From: Cohaesibacter gelatinilyticus
GTDB lineage: Bacteria; Pseudomonadota; Alphaproteobacteria; Rhizobiales; Cohaesibacteraceae
NCBI RefSeq assembly: GCF_900215605.1
Contig: NZ_OBEL01000001.1
Location: 62,001-126,000 of the forward strand
DNA: 64,000 nucleotides
Direction of reading: 5' to 3'
Shown: piece after piece, positions 44,497 to 53,866 of the stretch
Layout of the letters: each line of letters starts with the position of its first letter
Position numbering within the stretch: the first letter of the stretch is position 1
Program-made: the position numbers and the translations under genes
The notes under the pieces: generated by a model
Told to the model about the DNA's origin: nothing
The model's database searches: none
The model's input: only the letters and a program-made list of their open reading frames with translations

Positions 44497-45333
44497 ATGA
44501 AACAAGAAAATACCCGTAACTTTACCTCCTGGCCGGTGCTGCTCTTGTTGGGGATGCTCTCTTCCCCAATCCTGATCATGTATCTGTATCTCTTCATTGA
44601 TACGATCACCAATACCGAGCCCGGCTCACTGGTGCCAAACGAGTTCACATTGGAGCATTGGCGTTTCCTGTGGGAGACCGATACAGGATCCACTTCTGTA
44701 TGGGTAGCTACGCGCAATACCGTGATCTTTGCCACCACCAATGCCAGTATCATTCTGGGCGTATCACTGACAGCAGGCTATGCTCTGTCTCGTCTGAACT
44801 TGCCTTTCCGCCGCTTCTTCCTGGCGGGTGTACTGGCATTGCATGCCTTTCCAACCATCACCTTGGTCATTGCTCTCTTCATCGTGCTACAAATGGTTGG
44901 TCTCTATAACACCTTGATCGGCGTAATCTTCATCAAGTCAGCCTTGATGCTGCCATTCGGCATTTGGGTGATGAAAGGCTTCTATGACACTGTGCCATGG
45001 GAAATCGAGATGGCAGGTGTTCAAGATGGTGCATCACGCTTCACCGTATGGCGTCGTCTGGTCCTGCCGCAAATTCAACCGGGCCTGATTGCCCTGGGTG
45101 TGTTTGCGTTCCTCGACGGCTGGAGTGAATACATCCTGCCGCAGATTTTTGCACCGGATGCGGATGTTCAGGTTCTGTCGGTTTATCTGGCGTCACTGAT
45201 CGCCGATGATCAGAAATTCGACTTCAACCTGTTCAAGTCAATCGGTCTCTTCTATGTGGTTCCGGTTATCATTCTTTATCTCATCTTCCAGAACAAACTG
45301 ATGAACATTTATGGCGGAGGCAGCAAAGGCTGA
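44497..45333 (+). CDS. ABC permease, MalG/UgpE type
   Basis: A 278-residue inner-membrane permease with about six helices and the EAA loop EIEMAGVQDGASRFTVWRRL near residue 170. It follows the MalF-type partner by 12 bases with GGAGG before its ATG. Its stop shares one base with the ATPase start (TGATG), so expression is coupled. Confidence 0.91.
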   Translation: MKQENTRNFTSWPVLLLLGMLSSPILIMYLYLFIDTITNTEPGSLVPNEFTLEHWRFLWETDTGSTSVWVATRNTVIFATTNASIILGVSLTAGYALSRLNLPFRRFFLAGVLALHAFPTITLVIALFIVLQMVGLYNTLIGVIFIKSALMLPFGIWVMKGFYDTVPWEIEMAGVQDGASRFTVWRRLVLPQIQPGLIALGVFAFLDGWSEYILPQIFAPDADVQVLSVYLASLIADDQKFDFNLFKSIGLFYVVPVIILYLIFQNKLMNIYGGGSKG

Positions 45334-46391
45334 TGCGTATCAAACTCGACCAATTTACCAAAAGCTTTGGTGAAGTAACCGTCATCGATCAGATGGATCT
45401 GGAAATCAATGATGGTGAAATGCTGGCCCTGCTCGGACCGTCGGGCTGCGGCAAGTCAACCACTTTGTTTGCCATTTGCGGTATTCATCAAATCAACGGC
45501 GGCCGCATTCTGTTTGGCGACAAGGATGTGACCCGTACAACAGCTCAAACCCGCAACGTGGGTGTGGTGTTCCAGAATTATGCGCTCTATCCGCATATGT
45601 CGATCTTCGACAATATCGCTTTCCCTCTGACTGTCAGGAAGGAAAGCAAGGAGCTCATCAAGAAGGAAGTCCATGCCATTGCAGATCTCGTGCATATTGG
45701 CAACCTGCTCGAGCGAAAGCCCTCTCAGCTCTCCGGTGGTCAGCAGCAGCGTGTAGCTCTGGCTCGTGCTCTGATCCGTCGACCGGATGTGCTGCTACTT
45801 GATGAGCCATTGGCCAATCTGGATGCCAAACTGCGTCTGGAAATGCGCTCGGAAATCCGCCGCATTCAGTTGGAGACAGGCATCACTGCCGTTCTGGTGA
45901 CCCATGATCAGGTTGAAGCCATGTCCATGTGTGACCGCATCGCCATCATGGATCAGGGCAAGATCCTGCAGGTGGCATCGCCAACCGAGATGTATGACAA
46001 TCCGATCACGGATTTTGTGGCTGGTTTTCTTGGTAACCCGCCAATCGCCTTCCTGGAAGGGAAGTTGGACAATGGGAAAGTAAAACTCGAGGGCTCTGAG
46101 TTTTCTCTCCCATTGCCCGGCGCGATTAGCGGATTGTCCGAAGGTGATTATGTCAAGTTGGGTGTGCGTCCAGAACATGTCGGGCAAGGGCAGGGGACGG
46201 AGTTGCCGGGTAAAATCAGCTTTGTCGAAACGCAAGGGCGTGAGAATCTATACGATATGACGTTGGATAACAGCTCCATTCTACGCTCAATCCAGCCGGT
46301 TCGTCATGATATTGCATTGGGTCAAAGCATAAGCTGGACTGTTGATACTGAGCGTATGCTCGTTTTCAACTCGCAAGGAAACCGTCTCTGA
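45333..46391 (+). CDS. ABC transporter ATP-binding protein, UgpC/MalK type
   Basis: A 352-residue ATPase. Walker A GPSGCGKST is at residues 35-43, the signature is LSGGQQQRVALARA, Walker B is VLLLDEPLANLD, the switch is LVTHDQVEA, and a TOBE regulatory domain follows (LGVRPEHVGQG). It energises the upstream permeases. It is joined by one-base overlaps to both neighbours, the second being the glycerophosphodiesterase, which ties uptake to hydrolysis. Confidence 0.93.
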   Translation: MRIKLDQFTKSFGEVTVIDQMDLEINDGEMLALLGPSGCGKSTTLFAICGIHQINGGRILFGDKDVTRTTAQTRNVGVVFQNYALYPHMSIFDNIAFPLTVRKESKELIKKEVHAIADLVHIGNLLERKPSQLSGGQQQRVALARALIRRPDVLLLDEPLANLDAKLRLEMRSEIRRIQLETGITAVLVTHDQVEAMSMCDRIAIMDQGKILQVASPTEMYDNPITDFVAGFLGNPPIAFLEGKLDNGKVKLEGSEFSLPLPGAISGLSEGDYVKLGVRPEHVGQGQGTELPGKISFVETQGRENLYDMTLDNSSILRSIQPVRHDIALGQSISWTVDTERMLVFNSQGNRL

Positions 46392-47905
46392 TGTCTATGC
46401 ATGCCAAATGCCAATCCCTGAAATGGCCAGCCAGCCGCTTTGGTGGGCCACGCATCATCGGCCACCGTGGTGCCAGCCACCATGCCGTGGAAAATACCCT
46501 TTCTGCCTTTCAGCTGGCCAGTGAGCTAGGGGCTGATATGTGGGAACTGGATGTTCGCCAGACCAAGGATGGCGTTTGCGTTGTCTCCCATGATGATGAT
46601 CTGGAACGGGTTTTTGGCGTGCAGAAAAGACTCTCTTCCATGACCGCATATGAACTTGCGGCCATGGAGGATGTTGCCATACCAACCCTTGCCGAGGTTA
46701 TCGCGTTGGCGAACCAGCTCGGTACCGGTCTCTATATCGAGATCAAGGGTGAGGGGGCCGGTATGGCCGCGTTGGACGAGCTGAAAGAAGCTAATTTTGC
46801 TTACGCAGCTCTTGGTTCTTTCATTGCAGAATGGATCGCAGAACTCGCTGATAGCGATTGCCCCTATCCGCTGGCAGTGCTGGTTCGTGTGGATGAGGAT
46901 CCGTTTGAGCGTGCAAAGACTGCCAAGTCGGATGCCATTCATCTGTGCTGGGAACGTGCGGATGATAATCCTCATGAATTGCTGACGTCGGAGCTTTTCG
47001 ACCGTGCTCGTGAAGAAGGACAGGAGATCGTGCTCTGGCATGAAGAGCGCCCACATGTGATCCGCGCTGTCATGACCATGAACGTGCAAGCCGTTTGCTC
47101 GGATCGACCCGAATTGATGGTACCTTATGCAAATTCGCCATCACGTCCTTCACTTTTCCCCAAGGGGCCAGAGGTTTGTTGTCATCGTGGGGTTAATAAA
47201 CTGGCGCCGGAAAATACCATGTCCGCAGGTCGATTGACTTTTGATCAGGATTTTGACTGGTTGGAAATCGACGTGCACGAGACTGCCGATAGCGAGCTAG
47301 TCGTTATTCACGATAATACATTGGATCGTACGACCAATGGTCGGGGATCGGTTGCCAACTATCGTCTAGATGAACTGCGCAACCTTGACGCTGGAGACTG
47401 GTTTGCCCATCAGTTCAAAGGTGAGCAAATTCCAACCATGAAAGAGGTGATCACTCTTGCGCAAAATCATGGCAAAGGCCTCTATATCGAGATCAAACAG
47501 GGTGATCCACAAAAGATCCTGAGTGTCGTCGAGGATATGAATTTTCTGGGCCATTGCTTCTTCTGGAGCTTTGACTGGTCTTGCATTGAAGAGCTTCGTG
47601 CACTTTCGCCAGAAGCACGTCTTATGGCAAGAAGTCTTGATTTTCATACTGTTGCAGATGCCGTCAAAAGTGTGCGGGCCGAGATCATTGAAATCAACAT
47701 GAGTGAAGACTTCGAGCCACTGGTTGCAGCAGCCAAAGCAACCAATGCTCGTCTCATGCTTTGCTATATGGGAGCAGATATTGCAATTTTTGAGCGCATG
47801 ATTGAGCTTGAACCCCATATGGTAAATGTGAATCACTCCCATATCTGGAAAGAAGTCTGGTTCAACCATTGCCGAAAGCAACAAGAAAAGATTGCGTGCC
47901 AATGA
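46391..47905 (+). CDS. tandem-domain glycerophosphodiester phosphodiesterase
   Basis: A 504-residue cytoplasmic protein made of two complete GDPD domains. Domain 1 (about 20-245) has HRG at His25, ENTLSAF, WELDVRQTKDG and SHDDDLERV. Domain 2 (about 258-500) has HRG at His265, ENTMSAG, LEIDVHETADS and IHDNTLDRTTNG. GDPD enzymes split a glycerophosphodiester into glycerol 3-phosphate and an alcohol, or sometimes glycerol and a phosphorylated head group. Both domains keep the His/Glu/Asp/His set, so this is a duplicated enzyme rather than an enzyme plus pseudo-domain. No signal peptide is seen, so the substrate is imported first. Confidence 0.9.
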   Translation: MSMHAKCQSLKWPASRFGGPRIIGHRGASHHAVENTLSAFQLASELGADMWELDVRQTKDGVCVVSHDDDLERVFGVQKRLSSMTAYELAAMEDVAIPTLAEVIALANQLGTGLYIEIKGEGAGMAALDELKEANFAYAALGSFIAEWIAELADSDCPYPLAVLVRVDEDPFERAKTAKSDAIHLCWERADDNPHELLTSELFDRAREEGQEIVLWHEERPHVIRAVMTMNVQAVCSDRPELMVPYANSPSRPSLFPKGPEVCCHRGVNKLAPENTMSAGRLTFDQDFDWLEIDVHETADSELVVIHDNTLDRTTNGRGSVANYRLDELRNLDAGDWFAHQFKGEQIPTMKEVITLAQNHGKGLYIEIKQGDPQKILSVVEDMNFLGHCFFWSFDWSCIEELRALSPEARLMARSLDFHTVADAVKSVRAEIIEINMSEDFEPLVAAAKATNARLMLCYMGADIAIFERMIELEPHMVNVNHSHIWKEVWFNHCRKQQEKIACQ

Positions 47906-48927
47906 AGCGTGAAGAGGAAGAATTCAGCCGCCAGGTGACGGCATTGGATGTGGCCAAGCATGCCGGAGTATCACGCTCTGCGGTTTCTCGCACTTTCACA
48001 CCGGGTGCCAGTGTTTCTGCATCCACCCGTGAGAAGGTGATGAAGGCGGCTGATGAACTTGGCTATCGCGTAAACCAGCTGGCGCGGAGCCTCATCAACA
48101 AACGCTCGGATTTGGTTGGAATCGTTGCGGCTAATATGGATAATCCCTTCCGTGCGCAGCAGGTTGAGCATATGGCTCGTGAGTTGGTGGAGCAAAATTT
48201 TCGCCCGATCCTGCTTCCAGCGGAAGGAGAAGAAAATCCAAGCCGTGTGATTGGCATGCTGCTGGAATATAATGTATCTGGGGTAATTGTAACTTCGGAT
48301 ACCCCTCCTCAGAGTATTTGTCAGGAATGTGTCTCGCTCGGTGTACCAATGGTTCTGATCAACAAGGGCGAGATTGATGCCAGTGTTGATCGGGTATTGC
48401 TCGATAATGAAACATCCGGACGTATCGCTGCCCGGCATCTCTACGATAAAGGGTGCCGTCAGTTGGCAAGCATTGGTTCGGATAAGCCATCCTACTCGCT
48501 GAGCGTGCGCGTGAAGAGCTTTCAAGCTGCTTGCAAAGAGCTGGGAATGAATGCGCCAGGTCACTTCTCCGCTCCAATCTCGGATTATAATGGTGGTTTC
48601 ACGGCAGCAGAAGCCATGCTTCGCGACATGCCAGATGTTGATGGTGCTTTTTGCATTACCGACTATATGGCTTTGGGCAGCCTCGACTATTTCCGCCTTA
48701 GATCAGATCGAAAGGTCCCGGATGATCTGAAAGTCATCGGTTGTGATGACATTTTGCAGGCGAGTTGGGCAGGATATGACCTGACGACCATCCGACAAGA
48801 TACACGTTTATTGGCGAAACAGGTGGTTGGTGCCCTGACAGCGCGTTTTAAGAACCCACTCGCTCCCCCCGATATTCGCATGGTCGATGTCAGTGTGGTT
48901 GAGCGGGCAACAACAAAAACCTCATAA
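47902..48927 (+). CDS. LacI-family transcriptional repressor
   Basis: A 341-residue repressor with an N-terminal helix-turn-helix (TALDVAKHAGVSRSAVSRTF; hinge ELGYRVNQLARSLINKRS) and a periplasmic-binding-protein-like sensor core. ATG 47902 overlaps the GDPD stop by four bases; the frame open from 47869 lacks a site. It probably binds the two palindromes at 41579-41627 and is released by the imported substrate or its product. Its place inside the operon would give negative feedback. Confidence 0.92.
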   Translation: MKREEEEFSRQVTALDVAKHAGVSRSAVSRTFTPGASVSASTREKVMKAADELGYRVNQLARSLINKRSDLVGIVAANMDNPFRAQQVEHMARELVEQNFRPILLPAEGEENPSRVIGMLLEYNVSGVIVTSDTPPQSICQECVSLGVPMVLINKGEIDASVDRVLLDNETSGRIAARHLYDKGCRQLASIGSDKPSYSLSVRVKSFQAACKELGMNAPGHFSAPISDYNGGFTAAEAMLRDMPDVDGAFCITDYMALGSLDYFRLRSDRKVPDDLKVIGCDDILQASWAGYDLTTIRQDTRLLAKQVVGALTARFKNPLAPPDIRMVDVSVVERATTKTS

Positions 48928-48946
48928 GGGACAGGATTTCTATCGG

Positions 48947-49738
48947 ATGCAAGAGCGTTACCAGGCAGCACAGCGTGTGGCCAAAGCGGCCGGAAAACTG
49001 GCACTTGACCACCTCTCCTCCATGCAAGCAGGGGAGTTGGAAATTGAGGTTAAGGGATTGCAGGATTTCGTAACCCATGCCGATCGTGATGTTGAAAATT
49101 TTATCAAGCGCGAATTGTCCGCTCTTTTTCCCGGCGATGGCTATTGGGGCGAGGAATCGGAGCGAGCACGTGGCAAGAATGGATTGACCTGGGTCATTGA
49201 CCCTATCGATGGGACAGCCAATTTCATTCGCGGGATTGACCAATGGGGTATCTCCATCGCTCTGGTTTCCGGGGAACGGGTGGAGATTGGCGTTATTTAT
49301 GATCCGATGCGTGACATCCTCTATCATTGTCGGCATGGACAGGGAGCCATGCAAAATGGGCAAACCATGCCGCAATTGAATTCCGGGAATACACGACCAG
49401 CTGACGCATTGATCATTCTTGGGCAGTCCCGCCGAATTGGTTTCGATGTTTATCTCAACACGTTGAAATATCTTCATGAACAAGAAGTCGAGCATCGTCG
49501 GTTTGGGTCAGCGGCTTTGGGTCTTGCTCAGGCCGCAGAAGGATTGGTTGATGCTTATTTTGAAGCTGATCTCAATCCATGGGACTGTCTCGCAGGACTG
49601 TTGTTGATTGAGGAATGCGGCGGTGTCGTTGTCTCAGGGCAGCAGATGTTGAAAGATTTGAGTAATTATCCGGTTGCAGCGGGCAAGGTTTGCTTGCGAC
49701 AGGAATTGACACATCTGGTCGGCTTGTCCGGCAGGTAA
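48947..49738 (+). CDS. inositol-monophosphatase-family phosphatase
   Basis: A 263-residue Mg2+/Li+-sensitive-type phosphatase (IMPase/SuhB/HisN superfamily). Metal ligands are Glu69/Glu70 in WGEES, Asp85 and Asp88 in VIDPIDGTANF, and the aspartate in NPWDCLAG. ATG 48947 follows AGGA; the frame open from 48887 overlaps the LacI gene. As last gene of the glycerophosphodiester operon it would fit dephosphorylation of inositol 1-phosphate or glycerol phosphate released by the GDPD. HisN or SuhB function is possible but less fitting in context. Confidence 0.88.
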   Translation: MQERYQAAQRVAKAAGKLALDHLSSMQAGELEIEVKGLQDFVTHADRDVENFIKRELSALFPGDGYWGEESERARGKNGLTWVIDPIDGTANFIRGIDQWGISIALVSGERVEIGVIYDPMRDILYHCRHGQGAMQNGQTMPQLNSGNTRPADALIILGQSRRIGFDVYLNTLKYLHEQEVEHRRFGSAALGLAQAAEGLVDAYFEADLNPWDCLAGLLLIEECGGVVVSGQQMLKDLSNYPVAAGKVCLRQELTHLVGLSGR

Positions 49739-49801
49739 GTGGCTGTCATACATGCGAAAACCCCAGATCCCGATAAAGGATGAATTCCTGGTTCAGATTG
49801 A

Positions 49802-52321
49802 TTACATTGAGTAGATTTCCTTGCCTGCCAAAAGAGCCTTGGCTGGTTGGGAAACGATAGGGTGCGTATTTGGATCAGCCAGCACTCCCTTGTTGAGGCC
49901 CTTATGCATCCATTCCGTCATATCTGCAAAGCTCATGGGTTTTGCAACCATATAGCCCTGAATGGAGCATTTGGAGATATGTGAAACAGCCTTGAATTGT
50001 TCGTAAGTCTCAACACCTTCACAGACCACATGCAACTGCATGAGCTTGGACATGGACATGACCACGCCTACGATGGCCTGTCCTTTGGAATTATTCTCAA
50101 TATTCTGAACGAAACTGCGATCTATCTTGATACCATCGATTGGCACACTTGAGAGATGCGAGAGTGAGGCGTAGCCAGTGCCGAAATCATCCAGCTCCAC
50201 ATGAATGCCCCGTTGACGGAAGGTTTCCAGAATGTTCGAGATATCGGCATGCGGATCATCCAGCAAGCAGGATTCTACAAACTCTACGGCCAGACAATCA
50301 GGTGCCAGATCAAAGCGCTGCATCGTGGAGAAGAAATCATCCAGTAATGATGTGCGCTTCAGGTGGGATGGTGACAGATTGATTGCCACCTTGCCAAAGT
50401 CGAGATCCAGGTCTGTCCACTGTCTTGCTGCAGACATGGCCTTTTCAAAAACAAGGCAGCCCAATTGCGAAGCAAGGCCATTTGTTTCGCTGACATCAAG
50501 GAACATACTGGGCGGCACAAGACCGTGTTCAGGGTGATTCCAGCGTATCAAAGCTTCTATGCCGGTCAGGCTTTCGTCTGAAGAACTAACTTGCGGTTGG
50601 AAATAGAGATCAAGCTGATCCTCTTCAATGGCAACACGCAATTCACTTTCGATTCGGGATTCCAGATCCACTTGTTCCTTCATTTCGGATGTGAAGAATT
50701 GATAACCGTCTCGTCCAAGCTCCTTGGTTTTATAAAGTGCCAGATCAGAGAAAACCATCAGGCTTTCACGATCAGTTCCGTCTTCGGGATACCGCGCAAT
50801 ACCAAGGCTAACAGTGGGCCAGAATGTCTTGCTTTCAAAATGCACAGGAATGGAAATGAGATCGGTCACTTCCTGGCATATTTCATCCAACGGAATATCG
50901 CCCTTGCGTTCCACCAGAGCAATGAATTCGTCTCCCCCCCAACGGTAGGGTTTGAAACTGCTGATCTGATTGCTGAACAGACTGAGACGTTCGCCAACGG
51001 TTTTGAGCAGGAAATCGCCCCCTGCATGCCCCATCGTATCGTTGACGCGTTTGAAGTTATCGAGATCAATCTGAACAATCGCAAACTTGCTGGCTGAAGA
51101 AATTTGCGAGAAGTGGGTATCAAGGTCTTTCTGACATCGTGCACGATTGGGTAACGTGGTCAGTTCATCATAAAAAGCAATATGTTCGAGTTTATCTTTG
51201 GTATCGCGAAGTTCAGCCTCTCTCCGGCGGTGATTGGTAACATCAATCAGGGTAACAATGGTATCGCCATTATCGAGCTTGCGTTCGGAAATGATCAATT
51301 GCTGACCGTTATTGAGTGTAATTTCCCGCTCATTGTCCTGATTGCTGTTGCGATAGGCAACATGTTCTGCAATCCAGGTTTCTACATCTTCATCCCCGAT
51401 GCTCCAAATGCCCGCTTCGACCCCCTTGAACAGGAAGTCTTCAAATGGCAAACCGGCATTCAAGCTATCTTTGATATCCGCATAAACCCGGCGGAAGGTT
51501 TTGTTTGCCATGACCAAACGGCCATCTTTGTCCCAAATCACAAATCCATTGCGCATGGAATTGATCGCCGAGATCAAATGCTTGTGAGTTTTGGCTTGTT
51601 CGTCTCGCGCTGTTCTTAGACGCTCGGTGGCAATCAGGGATTCCTGACGTTTGGTCTGCAGCTCGGATAAGGTGTTTTCTTGTTCGGTAACATCAAGATA
51701 AGTGGTTAGAAAGCCACCACTTGGAAGAGGTATACCTCTGATGTCCAGAACTCGACCAGAGCTCGTCCTACGCTTGAGCTCGTGAGGAACAGGGTTTCTT
51801 GCAAGCTTCACCCGCTTGCTGACTTGCTCGTCCTTGTTACAGGTCCCATATTCTCCACGTTCTGCATTAAAACGAATGATGTCTTCAAATGTGCAGCCGA
51901 CCTTTAGCTGATCTTCCGGCAGGTCGAGGAGATGGTAGAAATCCTTGTTTGCCATTTTGAGAGTCAGATCGCCATCGAAATAACTTAAACCACCAGGAAA
52001 ATACTCGAAGATGGAATTGAGCAGGCTGACATCGGCCATGGCCCGGCGAGCATTTCTGCTATGAATCAGGTAAGTAAGGCCTGAGGTGATTGCAATAATG
52101 AGGCATGCCAACACAAGTATGAAGATTACTTCCGGATGAGCTTCAAGTCCCCCCTCAGCATGATGGCTTTGCAGATTATCGTTTGACATCAGCCAGGCAA
52201 TAATTGTTCCGATCACAATGATCGGAAGACCTAGCAATAACACAGTTGTAAATCGCAACCGTATTTCACTACGCTGTATTACTTCCCGGAGGTCTCGAAA
52301 GGCCATTAAGGATATCCCCAT
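49802..52321 (-). CDS. membrane GGDEF-EAL protein with two PAS domains
   Basis: An 839-residue cyclic-di-GMP enzyme. Two membrane helices lie at about 24-45 and 63-87, PAS domains at about 98-215 and 245-365, GGDEF (462-466, intact, in YRWGGDEFIALV) and EAL (589-591 in GIEALIRWNHPEHG). DDFGTGYASLSHL in the EAL domain is also intact, so both synthesis and breakdown of c-di-GMP are possible. No RxxD inhibitory site is seen five residues before GGDEF. It may start at MAFRDL (ATG 52306) rather than 52321. It is monocistronic. Confidence 0.92.
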   Translation of the reverse strand: MGISLMAFRDLREVIQRSEIRLRFTTVLLLGLPIIVIGTIIAWLMSNDNLQSHHAEGGLEAHPEVIFILVLACLIIAITSGLTYLIHSRNARRAMADVSLLNSIFEYFPGGLSYFDGDLTLKMANKDFYHLLDLPEDQLKVGCTFEDIIRFNAERGEYGTCNKDEQVSKRVKLARNPVPHELKRRTSSGRVLDIRGIPLPSGGFLTTYLDVTEQENTLSELQTKRQESLIATERLRTARDEQAKTHKHLISAINSMRNGFVIWDKDGRLVMANKTFRRVYADIKDSLNAGLPFEDFLFKGVEAGIWSIGDEDVETWIAEHVAYRNSNQDNEREITLNNGQQLIISERKLDNGDTIVTLIDVTNHRRREAELRDTKDKLEHIAFYDELTTLPNRARCQKDLDTHFSQISSASKFAIVQIDLDNFKRVNDTMGHAGGDFLLKTVGERLSLFSNQISSFKPYRWGGDEFIALVERKGDIPLDEICQEVTDLISIPVHFESKTFWPTVSLGIARYPEDGTDRESLMVFSDLALYKTKELGRDGYQFFTSEMKEQVDLESRIESELRVAIEEDQLDLYFQPQVSSSDESLTGIEALIRWNHPEHGLVPPSMFLDVSETNGLASQLGCLVFEKAMSAARQWTDLDLDFGKVAINLSPSHLKRTSLLDDFFSTMQRFDLAPDCLAVEFVESCLLDDPHADISNILETFRQRGIHVELDDFGTGYASLSHLSSVPIDGIKIDRSFVQNIENNSKGQAIVGVVMSMSKLMQLHVVCEGVETYEQFKAVSHISKCSIQGYMVAKPMSFADMTEWMHKGLNKGVLADPNTHPIVSQPAKALLAGKEIYSM

Positions 52322-52561
52322 TACTTAGGCTCATCCCGCAGTGTGGCGTAAAATAGTTGATAATCTAATAAGCAGCCATCACGTATCGGGGCGTCAATAC
52401 AGTGTCGACAGGAATGGAGGGAAAGATAAACTTTTGTGTCCAATGTCTGGCTTCGCTTGTCGAGCGATGCTATAGGAGCGAATTGATCCCAGTATGGGAT
52501 GGTTTGACATAATCAGTTTTGTCTTCTCTATATTTTTCTCCAAAGCCGGAAACTTCTTTTC

Positions 52562-53776
52562 ATGGAACAGAGCAAGCCTTCGAGCCAGCAGCTCTCCTTC
52601 AAGGAATTTGTTGCCCTGATGGCACTATTGATGTCCCTGGTTGCTCTCAGCACGGATGCAATGCTGCCTGCTTTGCAGGTGATGGGAGAGGATCTGTCTG
52701 TTGCCTCTTTTCAAGATATCCAACTGGTCGTTACAATCCTGTTTTTGGGCATGGCAATAGGCCAATTCTTCTATGGTCCGCTATCTGATCAGATAGGGCG
52801 CAAGAAAGGAATTTACATTGGCCTCATACTCTTCATTCTGGGAAGCATCCTGAGTTGGTTTGCTGAAGATTTCTCGACGATGCTGGCAGGTCGTTTCTTG
52901 CAAGGATTGGGGGCTGCTGGATCAAAAATCGTCGTAGTTGCCATGATACGTGACCTTTTTGCGGGCGCCTCCATGGCGAGGGTCATGTCCTTTATCATGG
53001 GTGTTTTTATTCTGGTGCCGGTTTTGGCACCGGCGATGGGGCAGGCTATCTTTCTGCTTTGGGGATGGCGCGCCATTTTCTTTTCTTTCATCCTTCTCGG
53101 ACTCCTCGGGGGGTTATGGCTCGCTATTCGGCAGCGGGAAACCTTGTTGCCTGAGAGACGGATCCTTGTGACCCCGTCCAATCTCTGGGACGGGACTTGC
53201 CAGACTTTCAGGACACCGACGGCACTGGGATATATGTTGGCTTCAGGCATCATATTTGGCCCATTTGTTGGATATCTAAGTTCAGCCCAACAAATCTTCC
53301 AATCTGTCTATGGTGTAGGGCAGGCCTTCCCTTATTATTTTGCAGCCTTGGCATTATCGATTGGATTGGCATCAATGCTGAATGGACGCATCGTCATGTC
53401 TATTGGAATGGTCCCATTGGTGCGAATTGCGCTGACAACAAGCACTGTCGTTGCCGCAGCTTTTTTAACTGCGTCCTATTTTTATGATTTCGTGCCGCCC
53501 TTTGGCCTGTTTGTCGTCAGTTTCATTCTGCTATTCTTTGCCAATGGTATTCTGTTTGGAAATTTGAACAGTTTGGCGATGGAAGATGTAGGCGAGATCG
53601 CTGGGATCGCATCAGCAATTATTGGTGCGATCAGCACATTCCTTGCAATGTTTATTGCTTGGATCATAGGCAGATTTTATGACGAGACATTGCTGCCTCT
53701 GACTGTTGCTTTCGTGATTTCGGGTTTGTTAACTCTGTTCATCGTCAAGCGTGTAACTGCACTTGAGCGCCAATAA
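52562..53776 (+). CDS. Bcr/CflA-type MFS drug exporter
   Basis: A 404-residue major facilitator with 12 predicted helices of the drug:H+ antiporter-1 Bcr/CflA group. Motif A is GPLSDQIGRKKGI after helix 2; STDAMLPALQVMGEDL in helix 1 and FLQGLGAAGSKIV near residue 115 are group features. It is expected to export a small toxic compound, but the substrate is unknown. ATG 52562 lacks a strong ribosome site. galE starts about 90 bases after its stop and may be separate. Confidence 0.9.
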   Translation: MEQSKPSSQQLSFKEFVALMALLMSLVALSTDAMLPALQVMGEDLSVASFQDIQLVVTILFLGMAIGQFFYGPLSDQIGRKKGIYIGLILFILGSILSWFAEDFSTMLAGRFLQGLGAAGSKIVVVAMIRDLFAGASMARVMSFIMGVFILVPVLAPAMGQAIFLLWGWRAIFFSFILLGLLGGLWLAIRQRETLLPERRILVTPSNLWDGTCQTFRTPTALGYMLASGIIFGPFVGYLSSAQQIFQSVYGVGQAFPYYFAALALSIGLASMLNGRIVMSIGMVPLVRIALTTSTVVAAAFLTASYFYDFVPPFGLFVVSFILLFFANGILFGNLNSLAMEDVGEIAGIASAIIGAISTFLAMFIAWIIGRFYDETLLPLTVAFVISGLLTLFIVKRVTALERQ

Positions 53777-53866
53777 AATGGACCTGAAACAACCATATAT
53801 TATCTCTTTTTGATAATATTGGTGTCCAGAATTCCCCATACACGTTTCGAGAAGCAGGTTTGAGTG

